Assembly (NCBI GenBank): GCA_005408345.1
Contig: SEMN01000100.1
Span: 298,501-362,500 of the forward strand
Reading direction: 5' to 3'
Source: Macquaria australasica
Lineage: Eukaryota > Chordata > Actinopteri > Centrarchiformes > Percichthyidae
Length of the DNA stretch: 64,000 nt
Positions 23,401 through 33,228 of the stretch are shown here, one piece after another. The notes under the pieces were generated by a model that ran no database searches, was not told where the DNA came from, and worked only from the letters and a program-made list of their open reading frames with translations. The first letter of the stretch is position 1. Each line of letters starts with the position of its first letter. The position numbers were made by a program, and so were the translations under genes.

Positions 23401-24879
23401 CCAAGGTGACTTATGGTATAACTTCAACAATAGTTAGAGAGAATAGTTAACAAAAAATATCAACTTATTGTTTTATACGGTAGGAATCAGTTTCTCTACG
23501 TGACCACAATATGAATTACTAACTATGTTTGTATTATACCTTTAAAGGCACTTTACAACTTTCATTTTATTTTACTTTTTAGCATTCTTCCACTTATCTT
23601 CCTGTGAATTCCAAAAACTGAACTGGTACAAAATAGAACAATATAAAAAAAATTATATTATTATCAGTATCAGGAGAAGTTTAAAATTGTTCTTCCTGGA
23701 GGAAAGGCAAAATAGGAAACCAGTGAGTAAGAAAGAATATTTTACTGCCTCATGGCTGAAGCAAATACAACAATTATATTTCTTTAGCCACCATATTTAT
23801 AATTTAAAAAAATCACATCATTATAAATAAAAAAATTATTTATAAAGAAAGAAAGAAAATAATTTCACCACGTGTCCAAAGTTTAAACGATGATCGCGTT
23901 ATGGCTGCCACCTCCTTTTCACAATCGCAGCATTAAAATGTTAGCTTTCTTCTCAGTGACATTGAAATGGAGGGATTTTGTTTATCCCTGCCTTTGTTTA
24001 TTTAACATTTTGCTCAGCGGGAGAGTTTCAGATAGATTGTTTTCAAGACAGTCCCTGCAGACAGCGAGCAAACACTCTACAGCTTCATCAAACAGAACAA
24101 TCTTCAACTTTCCCCTTCTGCAGTGTGCAGGGAAATGTGACTGAGAGGAACATCATAATGGAATATGATTGAAATGATCGTCATAATTTTTCTGTCTGAG
24201 TCTGTAACAATATGCAAGCACTGGTTTTTAGAGGATTTATTTAGAACCATGTGTAAGTTTACCATTACACAGAGAGAAAAAAAACACATTGATGGATGAA
24301 AACATTTCATTTTCATGTGGCAAACATTTGCGAGTTTTGTTATTAATGAATTCACTCGTGTGTGATGGATTCCAGATTTTTCCCCCCTCCCTCACTAAGA
24401 AAGTATCAACATACATTTGGGCACATGAAATTCAACCTGAAATACAGAGATGGAGCTAAAACAAATCTCTGTGAGCTGAAAAGTGAGTTCACCCCTGTAT
24501 GAAATGAGTTCTGAATTGAGCTCATTCCACATTTGTGACTCATCTCAAATGCGAGCCAGACGAGTTTTGATGGTAGCACAGTAGCATTTTCTTTTTCTCT
24601 CTTTTTTTTATTTCGTTTAAAAATATTTTTTTGACAAAGGAGTCAAAAATCCATTGTCAAAAAAATGGCATGTTCAATGTCAGCATACAGATGTCTAAAT
24701 CTTGTTGGGGTTAGTCATGTACGTTTGCAAATGTACTCATTAAAACACAGAAAATCAAACACGCACACACGCACATATATATAGAGAGACTGTGCCATTA
24801 TCCATTCTCCCTCTCCTAACACCCTCTGTCATTCTCATTGCTGTCTTCCTTCTATTTCTCCTTCCACCATCTTTCTCCC
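23401..24879. other. AT-rich non-coding stretch
   Basis: Simple AT-rich DNA with A-runs, a perfect 10-bp inverted repeat (listed separately) and an AAAG-rich part near 23846-23860. No exon was found. Frames of 60-85 codons around 23890-24355 overlap on both strands and look like chance. Confidence 0.55.
23821..23845. repeat. Perfect 10-bp AT-only inverted repeat
   Basis: TTATAAATAA (23821-23830) and TTATTTATAA (23836-23845) are exact reverse complements around a 5-A loop. It could extrude as a cruciform. In such AT-rich DNA it may well be chance. Confidence 0.7.
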
Positions 24880-25020
24880 TGTTGCAAGTGCAGGCTTGAT
24901 TAATATTTTCCACTGTTCCGTAACCATGGCAATAAGGTCACTGCATATGATACTTAATTGAATCTTCCCAGTGCTATTGTGTGCATCTCCTGTGTCCGGA
25001 CAATAAAAATCTTCCACTGA
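24880..25020. promoter_or_regulatory. Conserved-element-like block
   Basis: Unique sequence with GCTTGATTAATATTTTCC, GTAACCATGGCAATAAGGTCA (RFX-like GTAACCATGGCAA and an ERR/nuclear-receptor half site AAGGTCA) and ACTTAATTGAATC. It is embedded in CT-rich low-complexity DNA to the right. GTTRCCATGGYAAC-type sites bind RFX factors; here the match is 11-12 bases. Function is inferred. Confidence 0.35.
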
Positions 25021-27054
25021 TGACTCCAACCCCCTTCCTTTACTCTACTCCCCTCCATCTTTCTTTTCATTTTGTGCCCCATGAATTTATTCATTTGTTT
25101 CCTCTGCTACCTCTTTCTTGTTCTCCCTTTCTTTCCTGCCCTCTCTCTGACCTAGTCTTCCTTGTCCTGTCATAGCGTTTTACTTTTTTCTTTTTTTCTC
25201 AAACATTGTTCTCTTGCATGCCTTGTCCTTCAGCAAAGACGAGGATAGTGTCATTGTTATAGTGTAGAGCCAAATTCAGCTTTTTTTGTCTTTTGTTCAC
25301 ACCCACCTGCTGGAACACCTCTTGATGACTTATTGCTCTGTAATGCCAGAGTAATGCACAGTAACCAGCTTCTTTTTTATTTTATTTTGCCCCTCTCTTG
25401 TCCTCTTTCTCTGTGTGTTGCTTACTTTCTCCCCATGCAGCATTTGCATACTCAAATCAGTCTCAGGCACAATCGTTAAATTGATTTCAAACAACACTGA
25501 TGACTCAAGTGGTGAAACAAAAAGCCTGGCAGCCAGGAAACCATTGGGACACAAAGTGAGCCACTGACACAGGGTGCTCTCTGAGCAGGTGTTCTGATTA
25601 ATGCCTAACAAATTGGGGTCCTCTAAGATCCGGACATAAGTGGGAGACACGTCCCCTCTTCACACAACACATGGACCAACACATAAACACATGCTGACTG
25701 AGTCTTTGTTCACGCAAGTATGGAGGCTAATCCATGACAAGAGGGGATACCGGTTCACAGGGAGAAAACACTGGAGTGGATAAAGAGTGGAGGGGTGAAG
25801 AGGAGGTGGTGGTCTGTTTGGGAAGCTGGCTTTTCAAAACAGCATGATGGACATAAATACATGCTTTATCAATGTTTGATTGCCCTGGTTTTAATGCGAT
25901 AAATTTCCATTTGTGCATATTTTTAATTCAGCTTTATTCACATAAGACAAGAGGAATCAGCCTTTTCTGTTTTTTACTGCAGAGTGCAGTGAATATTGTG
26001 CCACTATTAACTTGAACAATACAAACAAGTAAGTCATAATATGATAAGGTTTTACAATCAATAACATAGATAAATATAAAATAGATAAATATCATTCAAA
26101 GACAAAAAAAGATTATTTTTGCAGCGGTATTTGGCAGATAATTTTCCTGAAAGGTCAATTTTGTTAATGCTATTACACAGTAAGGGAGTTCTGTTTGTTC
26201 TCATAAAAGTGTGCCAATGATCTCGAGGCCATCATTAGACTCAAATAAAACAGAGAAAGATAGGGTAAGAGACAGAACGGGAAAAAATTTACACATCAGA
26301 TTTGACATATGCACCATAAAATAACCATTAGCAGTTACCTACAATCTGAAGTGACAGTCTATCAATAATGTCACTCTGAAAATGGGACAGGTTTGTTGCT
26401 GTCTTTAAATCACCAGAGACTCCATATAGCAGAAAAGCATGCAGATATAGAAAATGCATTAAGGCTTGATGTTAATGGGTGTGGTGGGAGCAGCGGGACA
26501 CCCAGGGGCACATGAGAACATCGCTCACCTCTCACTGGGTCACAGGTTTGAGACACCTGCCTGGTCTGAGGCTCAGTCCTGAAAACATCATCTGCTACGG
26601 TTGAACTCAGCAGTCGATATTATTCAGTCGGCCTATTATTTACAATCTGTTTAGATAAAGACTTCCAGTTCAAATGTGTTTTCATCTCAGAATTTAGAAA
26701 TGTATTATACAACACATGTTTCATAGGCTTTAGTTGTTTCTGTTTTATTTTTAATGCAGTATCATGTTTTATTGTTATATTATATATTATGAATAAATAT
26801 CCCGTATAACCTTAAAAGATTGTCTTTATTAAAGTATATTTTCTATAATCACAATTTTGAATATTCTAACCAACAGTGGAGTGATCTCTGTAAAGTTATA
26901 TACAATTGTATTATTAAAATGTCGTCTAACATTCAATCTAAAGTATGCAACGTCCAAACCAAACTCGAGTCAACCTTATACAATCCCTTAAAGCATACAA
27001 CAAAGCAAACTCTGTCACTTTCAAAGATATGCAAACACGCATGCAACCGCACTT
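25021..27054. other. Non-coding stretch, CT-rich then AT-rich
   Basis: 25021-25200 is pyrimidine-rich. A good acceptor-like pyrimidine tract ending CAG occurs at 25440, but the following open sequence lacks a donor. 26,460-26,600 is more complex and GC-richer. The remainder is AT-rich. No gene is recognised. Confidence 0.5.
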
Positions 27055-27071
27055 GCACACACACACGCACG

Positions 27072-27110
<39 letters not shown>
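27055..27110. repeat. (CA)n microsatellite
   Basis: About 55 bp of CA with three GC interruptions near its left end. It gives poly-Thr/His and Cys/Val artefact frames on the two strands. Confidence 0.97.
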
Positions 27111-27112
<2 letters not shown>

Positions 27113-27169
27113 ACTTGCATTCACTAACCAACCCCTTCCTCCCTAATGGGGCATTTGTGTACAATCAAA

Positions 27170-27900
27170 CTTCGTGTTGCATATGAATGGACCTATTAAT
27201 GAATGGGACATGCACGCAGTGTCTGCCAGCTTTGAAAGCCGAGAGCAGAGCACGCTTCTTTTCTATTACCATGTTTAATATGGAAGCACGTGGAGGCTAT
27301 AGTATGCCCATCTGCTCCTCACACACGCCCCTCAGCCGCCCCATTTCTACCATGTGCTGGCGTAACAGGCAAGCATTGTAGCAACAAGTGTCTGCACATT
27401 ACCACGCTTGCCAGCTCCCCTCACTTGGCAGCGAGCCTGCTAAGCTGCCCGCCCCCTTATGAGAAAAAGACTTGATTGTGCCAGGGGAGAGAGCTTAGGG
27501 GGTAGACTGGGTAGAGGGACGAGGAGGGGGATTTGATTTACATACTGCAGTTTAGGCGACACTCATCTGATTTTAAACGGCTCCAAAGCAATTAAGGGTC
27601 ATTAGTCCTTTTGTTTTCTGTTGTGGCACAATGTAGCAGCGACGGCATCTGAGGCGCAGTGCCCCCTGTGGGGGCTGCCTGTGGGAATGTCAGCACTAAC
27701 AGGGTCTGTCTCCCACCCTTCCTCCCCATTCATGTCTCCTACTCTGCCATTGACACGGCTTTCCTCTGTGTGTAAACAAACACTCAGCACCAGCCTGGCA
27801 CTGCAAGGGAAGCCAGTTTGGCAAAGACCCAGCTCTGGAGTATGCAGCTGGTGACGGTGCAGGCTCAGGAGGCACAGGCTGCTTATCCTAATTATCCTGA
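27170..27900. promoter_or_regulatory. Dense regulatory-looking block
   Basis: The longest run of complex, non-repetitive sequence in the window. It includes CATATGAATGGACCTATTAATGAATGG, CCCCCTTATGAG (CDX/HOX-like), CAATTAAGGGTCATTAG and TGTGTAAACAAACACTC (forkhead GTAAACA). A strong CTCF-like motif sits at 27657. Simultaneous open frames on opposite strands at 27602-27946 are not supported as genes. An enhancer, insulator or distal promoter is the likely reading. Confidence 0.4.
27657..27674 (-). promoter_or_regulatory. CTCF-like motif
   Basis: The + strand CAGTGCCCCCTGTGGGGG reads on the minus strand as CCCCCACAGGGGGCACTG. Its core AGGGGGCAC matches the vertebrate CTCF consensus (CCACNAGGGGGCGCT) except at one core base and part of the left flank. 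It lies inside the regulatory-looking block, so a boundary or loop anchor is plausible. Binding was not tested. Confidence 0.5.
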
Positions 27901-28399
27901 TCATGACAACAATTTCTTTCATGTATAATTTGCAAATTGGCAGCATTCAATTAAATTTGTTTCTGGCGAAGACATATTTTCACACAGTAACACAGTGTAC
28001 ATGGTAATGCCTCCATCTGAATTTGAACTCTTATTTTGTTTTACTAGCTACATACAGTACAGTGCTGTATGATGGTGGATGTACTGTAAATCCATTTGAT
28101 GTGTTAAATAAATGTAAAATTTAAATGCAAATACACTACACTATTTAACACTAATTATGATTTTGTTTCTCTGCACAGATGCAGCAGTCATCTCTATTTT
28201 GCTACTGCTTTCTATATGCTGATGGTATATAAGATAATTCAAAAACATCTCCCTGAATATAATAGCATTAGTGGATCAACCAGGTATGTTAAATAAGATA
28301 TAACACAGGAGAATAACATTGCCTCAAGGTCAATCGCACAAGACTGGGATGTATTCTTCAGTATGCTTATTTCTGTATCTTCCATTACTCACCTGGCAG

Positions 28400-28424
28400 G
28401 CAGTGGTGTGTTAAGCACCACTGC
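28400..28424. repeat. Perfect 9-bp inverted repeat
   Basis: GCAGTGGTG (28400-28408) and CACCACTGC (28416-28424) pair exactly around a 7-base loop. It follows a CTCACCTG that reads as a splice donor on the minus strand. The stem is too short for a microRNA precursor. Its meaning is unknown. Confidence 0.7.
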
Positions 28425-28559
28425 TACTGTGAAAAGGCATCAAAGGCAGCAAAAAGACAGGTATGGTATGGAATGTGAATGTTCACATGTCCATTTGTGT
28501 GGCTGTAAGACCCTCCTCAGTTGGTATAGAAAAACACTTACTGCTAATGTAAATAGCAA

Positions 28560-28800
28560 GGCAGCATAAATCAGGAGCCACGCGCAGCCCGGGAGAATAT
28601 CGTGTAATAGTTATTGCGAAATGAAGTGGCATTGGGATCAATATCCCACTATATCTCACTCTGGCGTAATGGCGCAGAGGGAAGCTGGAGGCCAAGGGAG
28701 TCCGGTCCCTCCACCCCACCATGGGCCTATAAATCTGCCTGACCTGCAGCCCTCTTATTAAAGTGCATACACAATCGGCAGCAGCCATCCAAAAATACAA
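28560..28800. promoter_or_regulatory. Conserved-element-like block with TATA-like site
   Basis: Complex unique sequence with several CpGs (CCACGCGCAGCCCGGG, TATCGTG, GGCGTAATGGCGC) and a TATAAAT at 28728-28734 in a GC-rich setting (GGGCCTATAAATCTGCC). It could be an enhancer or a core promoter. No transcript can be traced from it by eye. Confidence 0.33.
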
Positions 28801-30182
28801 GCTTACTTACTGACCTGGAGTCAGGGGAATGGATGCCTTTACCTTGTCTAAGGGCAGGGGTTAAAGGCTGATTGAGGCTATAGCATCATCACACCATACT
28901 GTACAGAAAAACAGGGAAGTGTTGGTTTTAGCTCAGCATTAATAACACTAATATAATTTAATGAAGTTTGAATGTCAGCACTGCAGGGAATACTGTAGAT
29001 TAATTTCTGTTTCTGCTATAGTAAAACCCAGTATGTTGTGTGTAGGTTTTTATATTCTATTTATTAATTAATTAATTTGTCTTTTATTCATAGTATCTTG
29101 AGGCACAACTTTTCTTTTGCCAGTGTGAAGCTAGCAATTATGCTCTCTAAGCTGCGGCTTATTCACCAAAATTAAACTATAGTGTGTTGTTCGCTGAGAA
29201 ATCAGCAGTGCTGTTAGAAATGATTTCACTATCAATGAAAGGAGAAAGGAAATTATTTTCAACGTTGTGATTTCAAGGTTGAAAATTGTCTTTTTGACTT
29301 TAAGTTTGTATTTGATGACCACACAGCTAGTGGGGTTTGCTGTTGGTACAGCATGGTGATTCGCTTGGTATTGTATGTGTTGTGTTTTTTTTGACAATGG
29401 GACATATATCATTCCTGCCCTTATACACATAATAAGATAAACAGAATAAGAAAAGCGTATCAACGCATATTGCAAATGCCATAGTAGCAGTGGGGAAAAT
29501 GCTGTTTTTGAAACAGCTTGTATTTGAGTGGGCAGTGTTTTGTAGCATCTAACAGTGGCAGTATATACTATGTTAGCCTGGTGAGAGAGAGTGTTCTTTG
29601 CTTGAGGTGCAACGACTCTAATGATGGGATTTTGGATGACTGAGGAACAATGTTATGTTTGTGCTTTTTTGTCTGAGCTGCTGCGCAAAAGTGTTTTGAG
29701 TGACATGAGAATGCGATGGATGTATGAAAGAAGAGCAGTTTTTGATTTGCATATATACATTTTTTGTTTTCTTGGAGTCTTTTTGGTGGCTTTTATGTAT
29801 TTTATGCATAATATGTCTGTGTAGTGTCCTTTTCTTATCCTCAGGTTGTAATATAACTTCATAACAAACAGGACAGAGCCTGCAGACAAAAATGAGAGCA
29901 AAATAACAACATGATGATAATGGTTGTCTGTGATTTGCTAGATTATTCAGGTTTTATCCATTCATACATAAGATCTTGATGCAAGCTTAGTACAGCCTTG
30001 GGGAAGATATTATTGGTCAGTAAGATGGATGTTGGCAAAAGGTTATGAATTGCAATTGTAATAAACCAACATGAACAGTGAGACCTGTGATTCACTTTTG
30101 TTTTCTTAGAGACAATTGTTTGCAGGATATACAGTACAACTGAAGACTGTGGACAATGATACACTTCTCTTATGTTTTGCAG
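28801..30182. other. AT-rich non-coding stretch
   Basis: No gene is seen. ATTAATTAATTAATTTG near 29060-29077 is a cluster of homeodomain-core sequence, possibly just AT-rich simple DNA. The frames at 29131-29548 and 29618-29901 occur on both strands and lack domains. Confidence 0.5.
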
Positions 30183-30217
30183 GACTGTGAAGGAAGCTTT
30201 TCTCTGCTTCACAGTTG
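30183..30217 (+). other. Possible 35-nt micro-exon
   Basis: Flanked on the left by TTATGTTTTGCAG (a fair acceptor) and on the right by GTAAGTG, a near-perfect donor. One of its two open frames (first base completing a codon) reads TVKEAFLCFTV and leaves one base over, which fits the phase of the candidate exon at 31832. The segment also contains ACTGTGAAG (30184-30192) and its exact complement CTTCACAGT (30207-30215), so most of it could fold into a hairpin. No protein family is recognised. Confidence 0.2.
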
Positions 30218-31831
30218 GTAAGTGTTTCCTTGAAACTTTTTTTTTCTTATTGTAGTTTCACCACATGTATGATACTTTAGGGGAAAGACTTTCTTTGAGG
30301 AAAGTTTGTATTTTATAGATTTAATCTCCAAACAAACTCTTGAGAACTTGACTGGAGAAAAAGAAAAGGGTTAGAGTTTAAATTATGAGAGAGGATGTGC
30401 AGAAAGTCTTTACTGATATATCCGTTACATGCACACATGCCATTATTTCTAAACCGTACCCTATTACTTTCAAAAAAGACCATGTCTCGATTCTTTTGGG
30501 TAACATTTTTGGAATGAACCCTGTCCTTACTCTGAATAATTCACAGACTGAAACACATCATGTCCGTCTTCAATTTAGTTTTAATGTCTCTCACTAATTC
30601 CAATATGTGATTGGGTAGAACGGGTAAACCTGATGATGATTGAAAGTAAACAGTCGTGATTTTCTCCATTTTTTTCTTCATTAATTACATTGTTTTTTCT
30701 ACCTCACCACTGCCAGTGATGAGTGAGTGATAAAATCATACAAAAAGCTTATAATCCAATTAAAATGTAATAAATGTATTAGAATGAATCCTGAAATGAA
30801 TAAACAAACAAACAAATAGATAATTGTATAAATTGTCCCAGGGTGGCTTAGGTAAAAAAAAAAACGATAATCAAAAGGTCTGCATTTAGTTAGTGACCTT
30901 AAATAAAACAAGATCAAATAAACTATCCAAACACAACAGGGGGGATATGCAAAATTGATTATTTTTCATATATATATGAATATATAATATAATCACAGTT
31001 TATATTAGCATATTCATTCTTTCTGTTTCTCTTTTTAGAACACATAAGAGAAAATGACTTTAAAAAAGTAAAAAAGATGTCAAATGAAGGCTTAATTAAT
31101 GCTATATAGCTTTTTATTTTGTGTACTCAATACTAATATAAAAAATGTGCAATGCTTTTTACAGCATTTGCAACCCTAATGTTCCATTCTTAATGTTATA
31201 TTTCAACAAGTAGTATTCAAATTTCACAGTCACTTCACAAGTTGTTATCAGAAATAAAAAATCTGATGATGATGTATTATCAGTGAAGTGTGCAATGATC
31301 TCAATCTTAAGAAAATAAGAAATCAAATTAAGCAAGCAACTTGCCCTCACAGGCTATCTTATGTGCAACGATGGTTGATTAAATTGTTATATCTTACTGA
31401 AGACTTGTTTATTGATATCTTAGATACACATTCAGCATTTTAAATGTCTTATGTCAGAGCTGGACTGATTTTAAGGCAAGCTGATAATTATATAAACACA
31501 AGTTGTTCTTCTGAGATAATTTTACGATGGTTTAATATAACTGACAATTTAAGCAATCCTTTCTAATTAGCTGTCTGTATTGAGCAGATGTACTAATCAA
31601 CACCAGTGAAATGGTGTTTTATTTTTTTTAAATTCAATAATCTACTCAAGTGTAATTTCGTAGCTGTAAAGTGCACTTATATTATTGCACGTACATGATC
31701 ATTTGTTTGATTGCAGTGCACACACACAGGCACAGTGGTTCTTTATGGGTATGTACATGCACATGAATCTGGATGACCATTACAGAGTAATTTAAGTGTC
31801 AGCATCTTAATGTTTGCTTATTGTTCTTTAG
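30218..31831. other. Strongly AT-rich non-coding stretch
   Basis: Simple AT-rich sequence with long A and T runs and TATATATG-type tracts near 30970. No exon with both splice signals and no repeat of recognised family were found. Confidence 0.55.
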
Positions 31832-31948
31832 TGGACTTGACCTATCACGAGCCTTCTCACACACAAAAACACGCAGTGGACACCTATTCTTCAACCTGTC
31901 TCTGCCCTGACCTTGAACCTAGAAGGGTTAGCAGTTCAGAGGACAAAG
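31832..31948 (+). CDS. Candidate internal coding exon, unknown protein
   Basis: Acceptor TTGTTCTTTAG ends at 31831 and donor GTGAGG starts at 31949. The 117-nt exon is open in only one frame: two leading bases, 38 codons starting DLTYHEPSHTQKHAV and ending RRVSSSEDK, one trailing base. Length divisible by three and equal phases at both ends would allow in-frame skipping. The translation is hydrophilic with two cysteines and no domain I recognise. Its end phase fits the candidate exon at 50235 (joint codon GGT) and its start phase fits the one at 30183. No ATG or stop is included. Chance remains a real alternative. Confidence 0.25.
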
Positions 31949-32039
31949 GTGAGGATGGTCTGGTTTTGTAGCTTATAACAGGGGCTGATTTTTGGAGTGG
32001 GATGTAAAGGGAAAGGATGAGGGCTGGAATAGGCTTGGG

Positions 32040-32430
32040 CGATTCCAGACTGCACTACAGAGCTGTTTGTACCACAGGTGATGCTCTTAACAAGATCTGA
32101 TATGTGAAAATCACATGTAAATGTGCACCGCAGACTGACCTTTGCCCTCTGTGTGTGAGGATCTGTGACCAGTGGCTGACCTGTAATCCTCCCCTAAATG
32201 GTTTGACAATAGAGAGACGTATTGATCTGGTCAGTCTTCTGGCAAGAGGGTCAAGAGCCTGACACACAGCCCGAGTCTGCTTTGCGTCTGCAGGTAGAGT
32301 GGCGTTACCATGAGGCTCCACCTGTAGTCATCTGCGGGGCTACAGTATGTGTGGATCAGGCTTCTGTTTCAATTCCTGGGACAGACAGGCTTCATACGTC
32401 GGTTCTCACGTCACTTGCTTCACCACGTTA
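32040..32430. promoter_or_regulatory. Conserved-element-like block with DR1 site
   Basis: Unique and more GC-balanced than the AT-rich DNA before it. It holds the DR1 site at 32136, further TGACCTG and GGTCAG half sites at about 32178 and 32230, and a TGACACA core. The open frames on the two strands (32055-32321 and 32222-32431) lack domains. Confidence 0.33.
32136..32148 (-). promoter_or_regulatory. DR1 site (HNF4/RXR type)
   Basis: TGACCTTTGCCCT on the + strand is AGGGCAAAGGTCA on the minus strand, which is AGGGCA-A-AGGTCA. This is very close to the HNF4 consensus GGGGCAAAGGTCA and a classical PPAR/RXR response-element form. Additional half sites nearby strengthen the case. Use in vivo is not shown. 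Confidence 0.5.
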
Positions 32431-32589
32431 ATTAGGATTACAATGAGGCTATGTGTAAAAAATTGAAAAAATAACACATTAGAGGTTGTATGACAGGCTC
32501 AGGAAATAGCTTCTTTTTCTCTTTGAGACAGCACAAATTGCTTAAAGTAAAGCTTATGCCTGAGAGCTTTGGTAACCTACACCATCTAA

Positions 32590-32622
32590 CCCCCCCAACC
32601 CCACCCCCCCACACCCCTTCCC
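32590..32622 (-). other. C-rich tract, G-quadruplex/i-motif capable
   Basis: Runs of seven, four, seven and four C separated by one to three bases. The complementary strand therefore carries four G runs fit for a quadruplex. It precedes the GC-richer block. Confidence 0.6.
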
Positions 32623-32629
32623 CAAAAAA

Positions 32630-33170
32630 ATAACACATGTCTGCAAGTTCCCTCTCAGAGCCCCCAGCTTTCCCCAGTGCGCCTGGGCGGCTGCTCTCCT
32701 CTGGGCTCACCCAGAGAAGGCTGGCCAGCTCCCACATCTGGCCAGACAGAAGAACAGAGAAAACACTAGGAAATTCTCCGGCCGACCACTAGTTCTCCCT
32801 CTTGCATACTGAAACCTCTCTCTCGCTCTCTCTCTTGGATTCTTTTGGAGTGACCGGTGATAGAGCAACATCTGGAAGGAGCAGCAGTTTTCTTTCCTTG
32901 TGTTTTTTTGGGGAGATCTAGGCCCCCGATAATCCGTCTCCCTCCTCATTAAAGGAGCTGAATAAACACAGGCCTCTTCCAGTTGTTCCTATGAATTTCC
33001 TCACCAGGCGTCAGGAGACCCAAGCAGGGGCTACCGGATCAAAGCTGCCGGCAGCCCCATGTGTGCCGAGAGTGAGAGTGCGTTCCGGGGTTGGGCCCAT
33101 TACCTTTCTCCCTGGGAGCCTCGGAGGCCCCTAGGTCACTGGCTGTCAGCTCTTTGGCCCAAGCTCAGCA
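32630..33170. promoter_or_regulatory. GC-richer block with scattered CpGs
   Basis: One of the GC-richest parts of the window, with CpGs in GTGCGCCTGGGCGG, CCGGCCGACC, GACCGGTG, CCCCCGATAATCCGTC and GTTCCGGGG. It also carries CATTAAAGGAGCTGAATAAAC and a symmetrical TGGGCCCATTACC. It may be a small CpG island, promoter or enhancer. No coding exon is visible, and the frames on both strands are Arg/Ser-rich chance openings. Confidence 0.35.
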
Positions 33171-33228
33171 GAGGAAGAGGAGGAGGAAAAGGGAAAGGAA
33201 AGGAAAGGAGGGGAAAAGAAAAGAAAAG
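33171..33228 (+). repeat. Polypurine tract (GGAAA-type)
   Basis: Uninterrupted purines for about 58 bp, made of GAGGAAG, GGAAA and GAAAA units. Long polypurine tracts can form triplex DNA. The Lys/Arg-rich open frame through it is an artefact. Confidence 0.9.

Noticed and set aside
28812..28850. Possible 33-nt minus-strand exon between CCCTTAG and GTCAGT
   Set aside because: Short, with an alternative internal GTAAAG donor and no partner exon.
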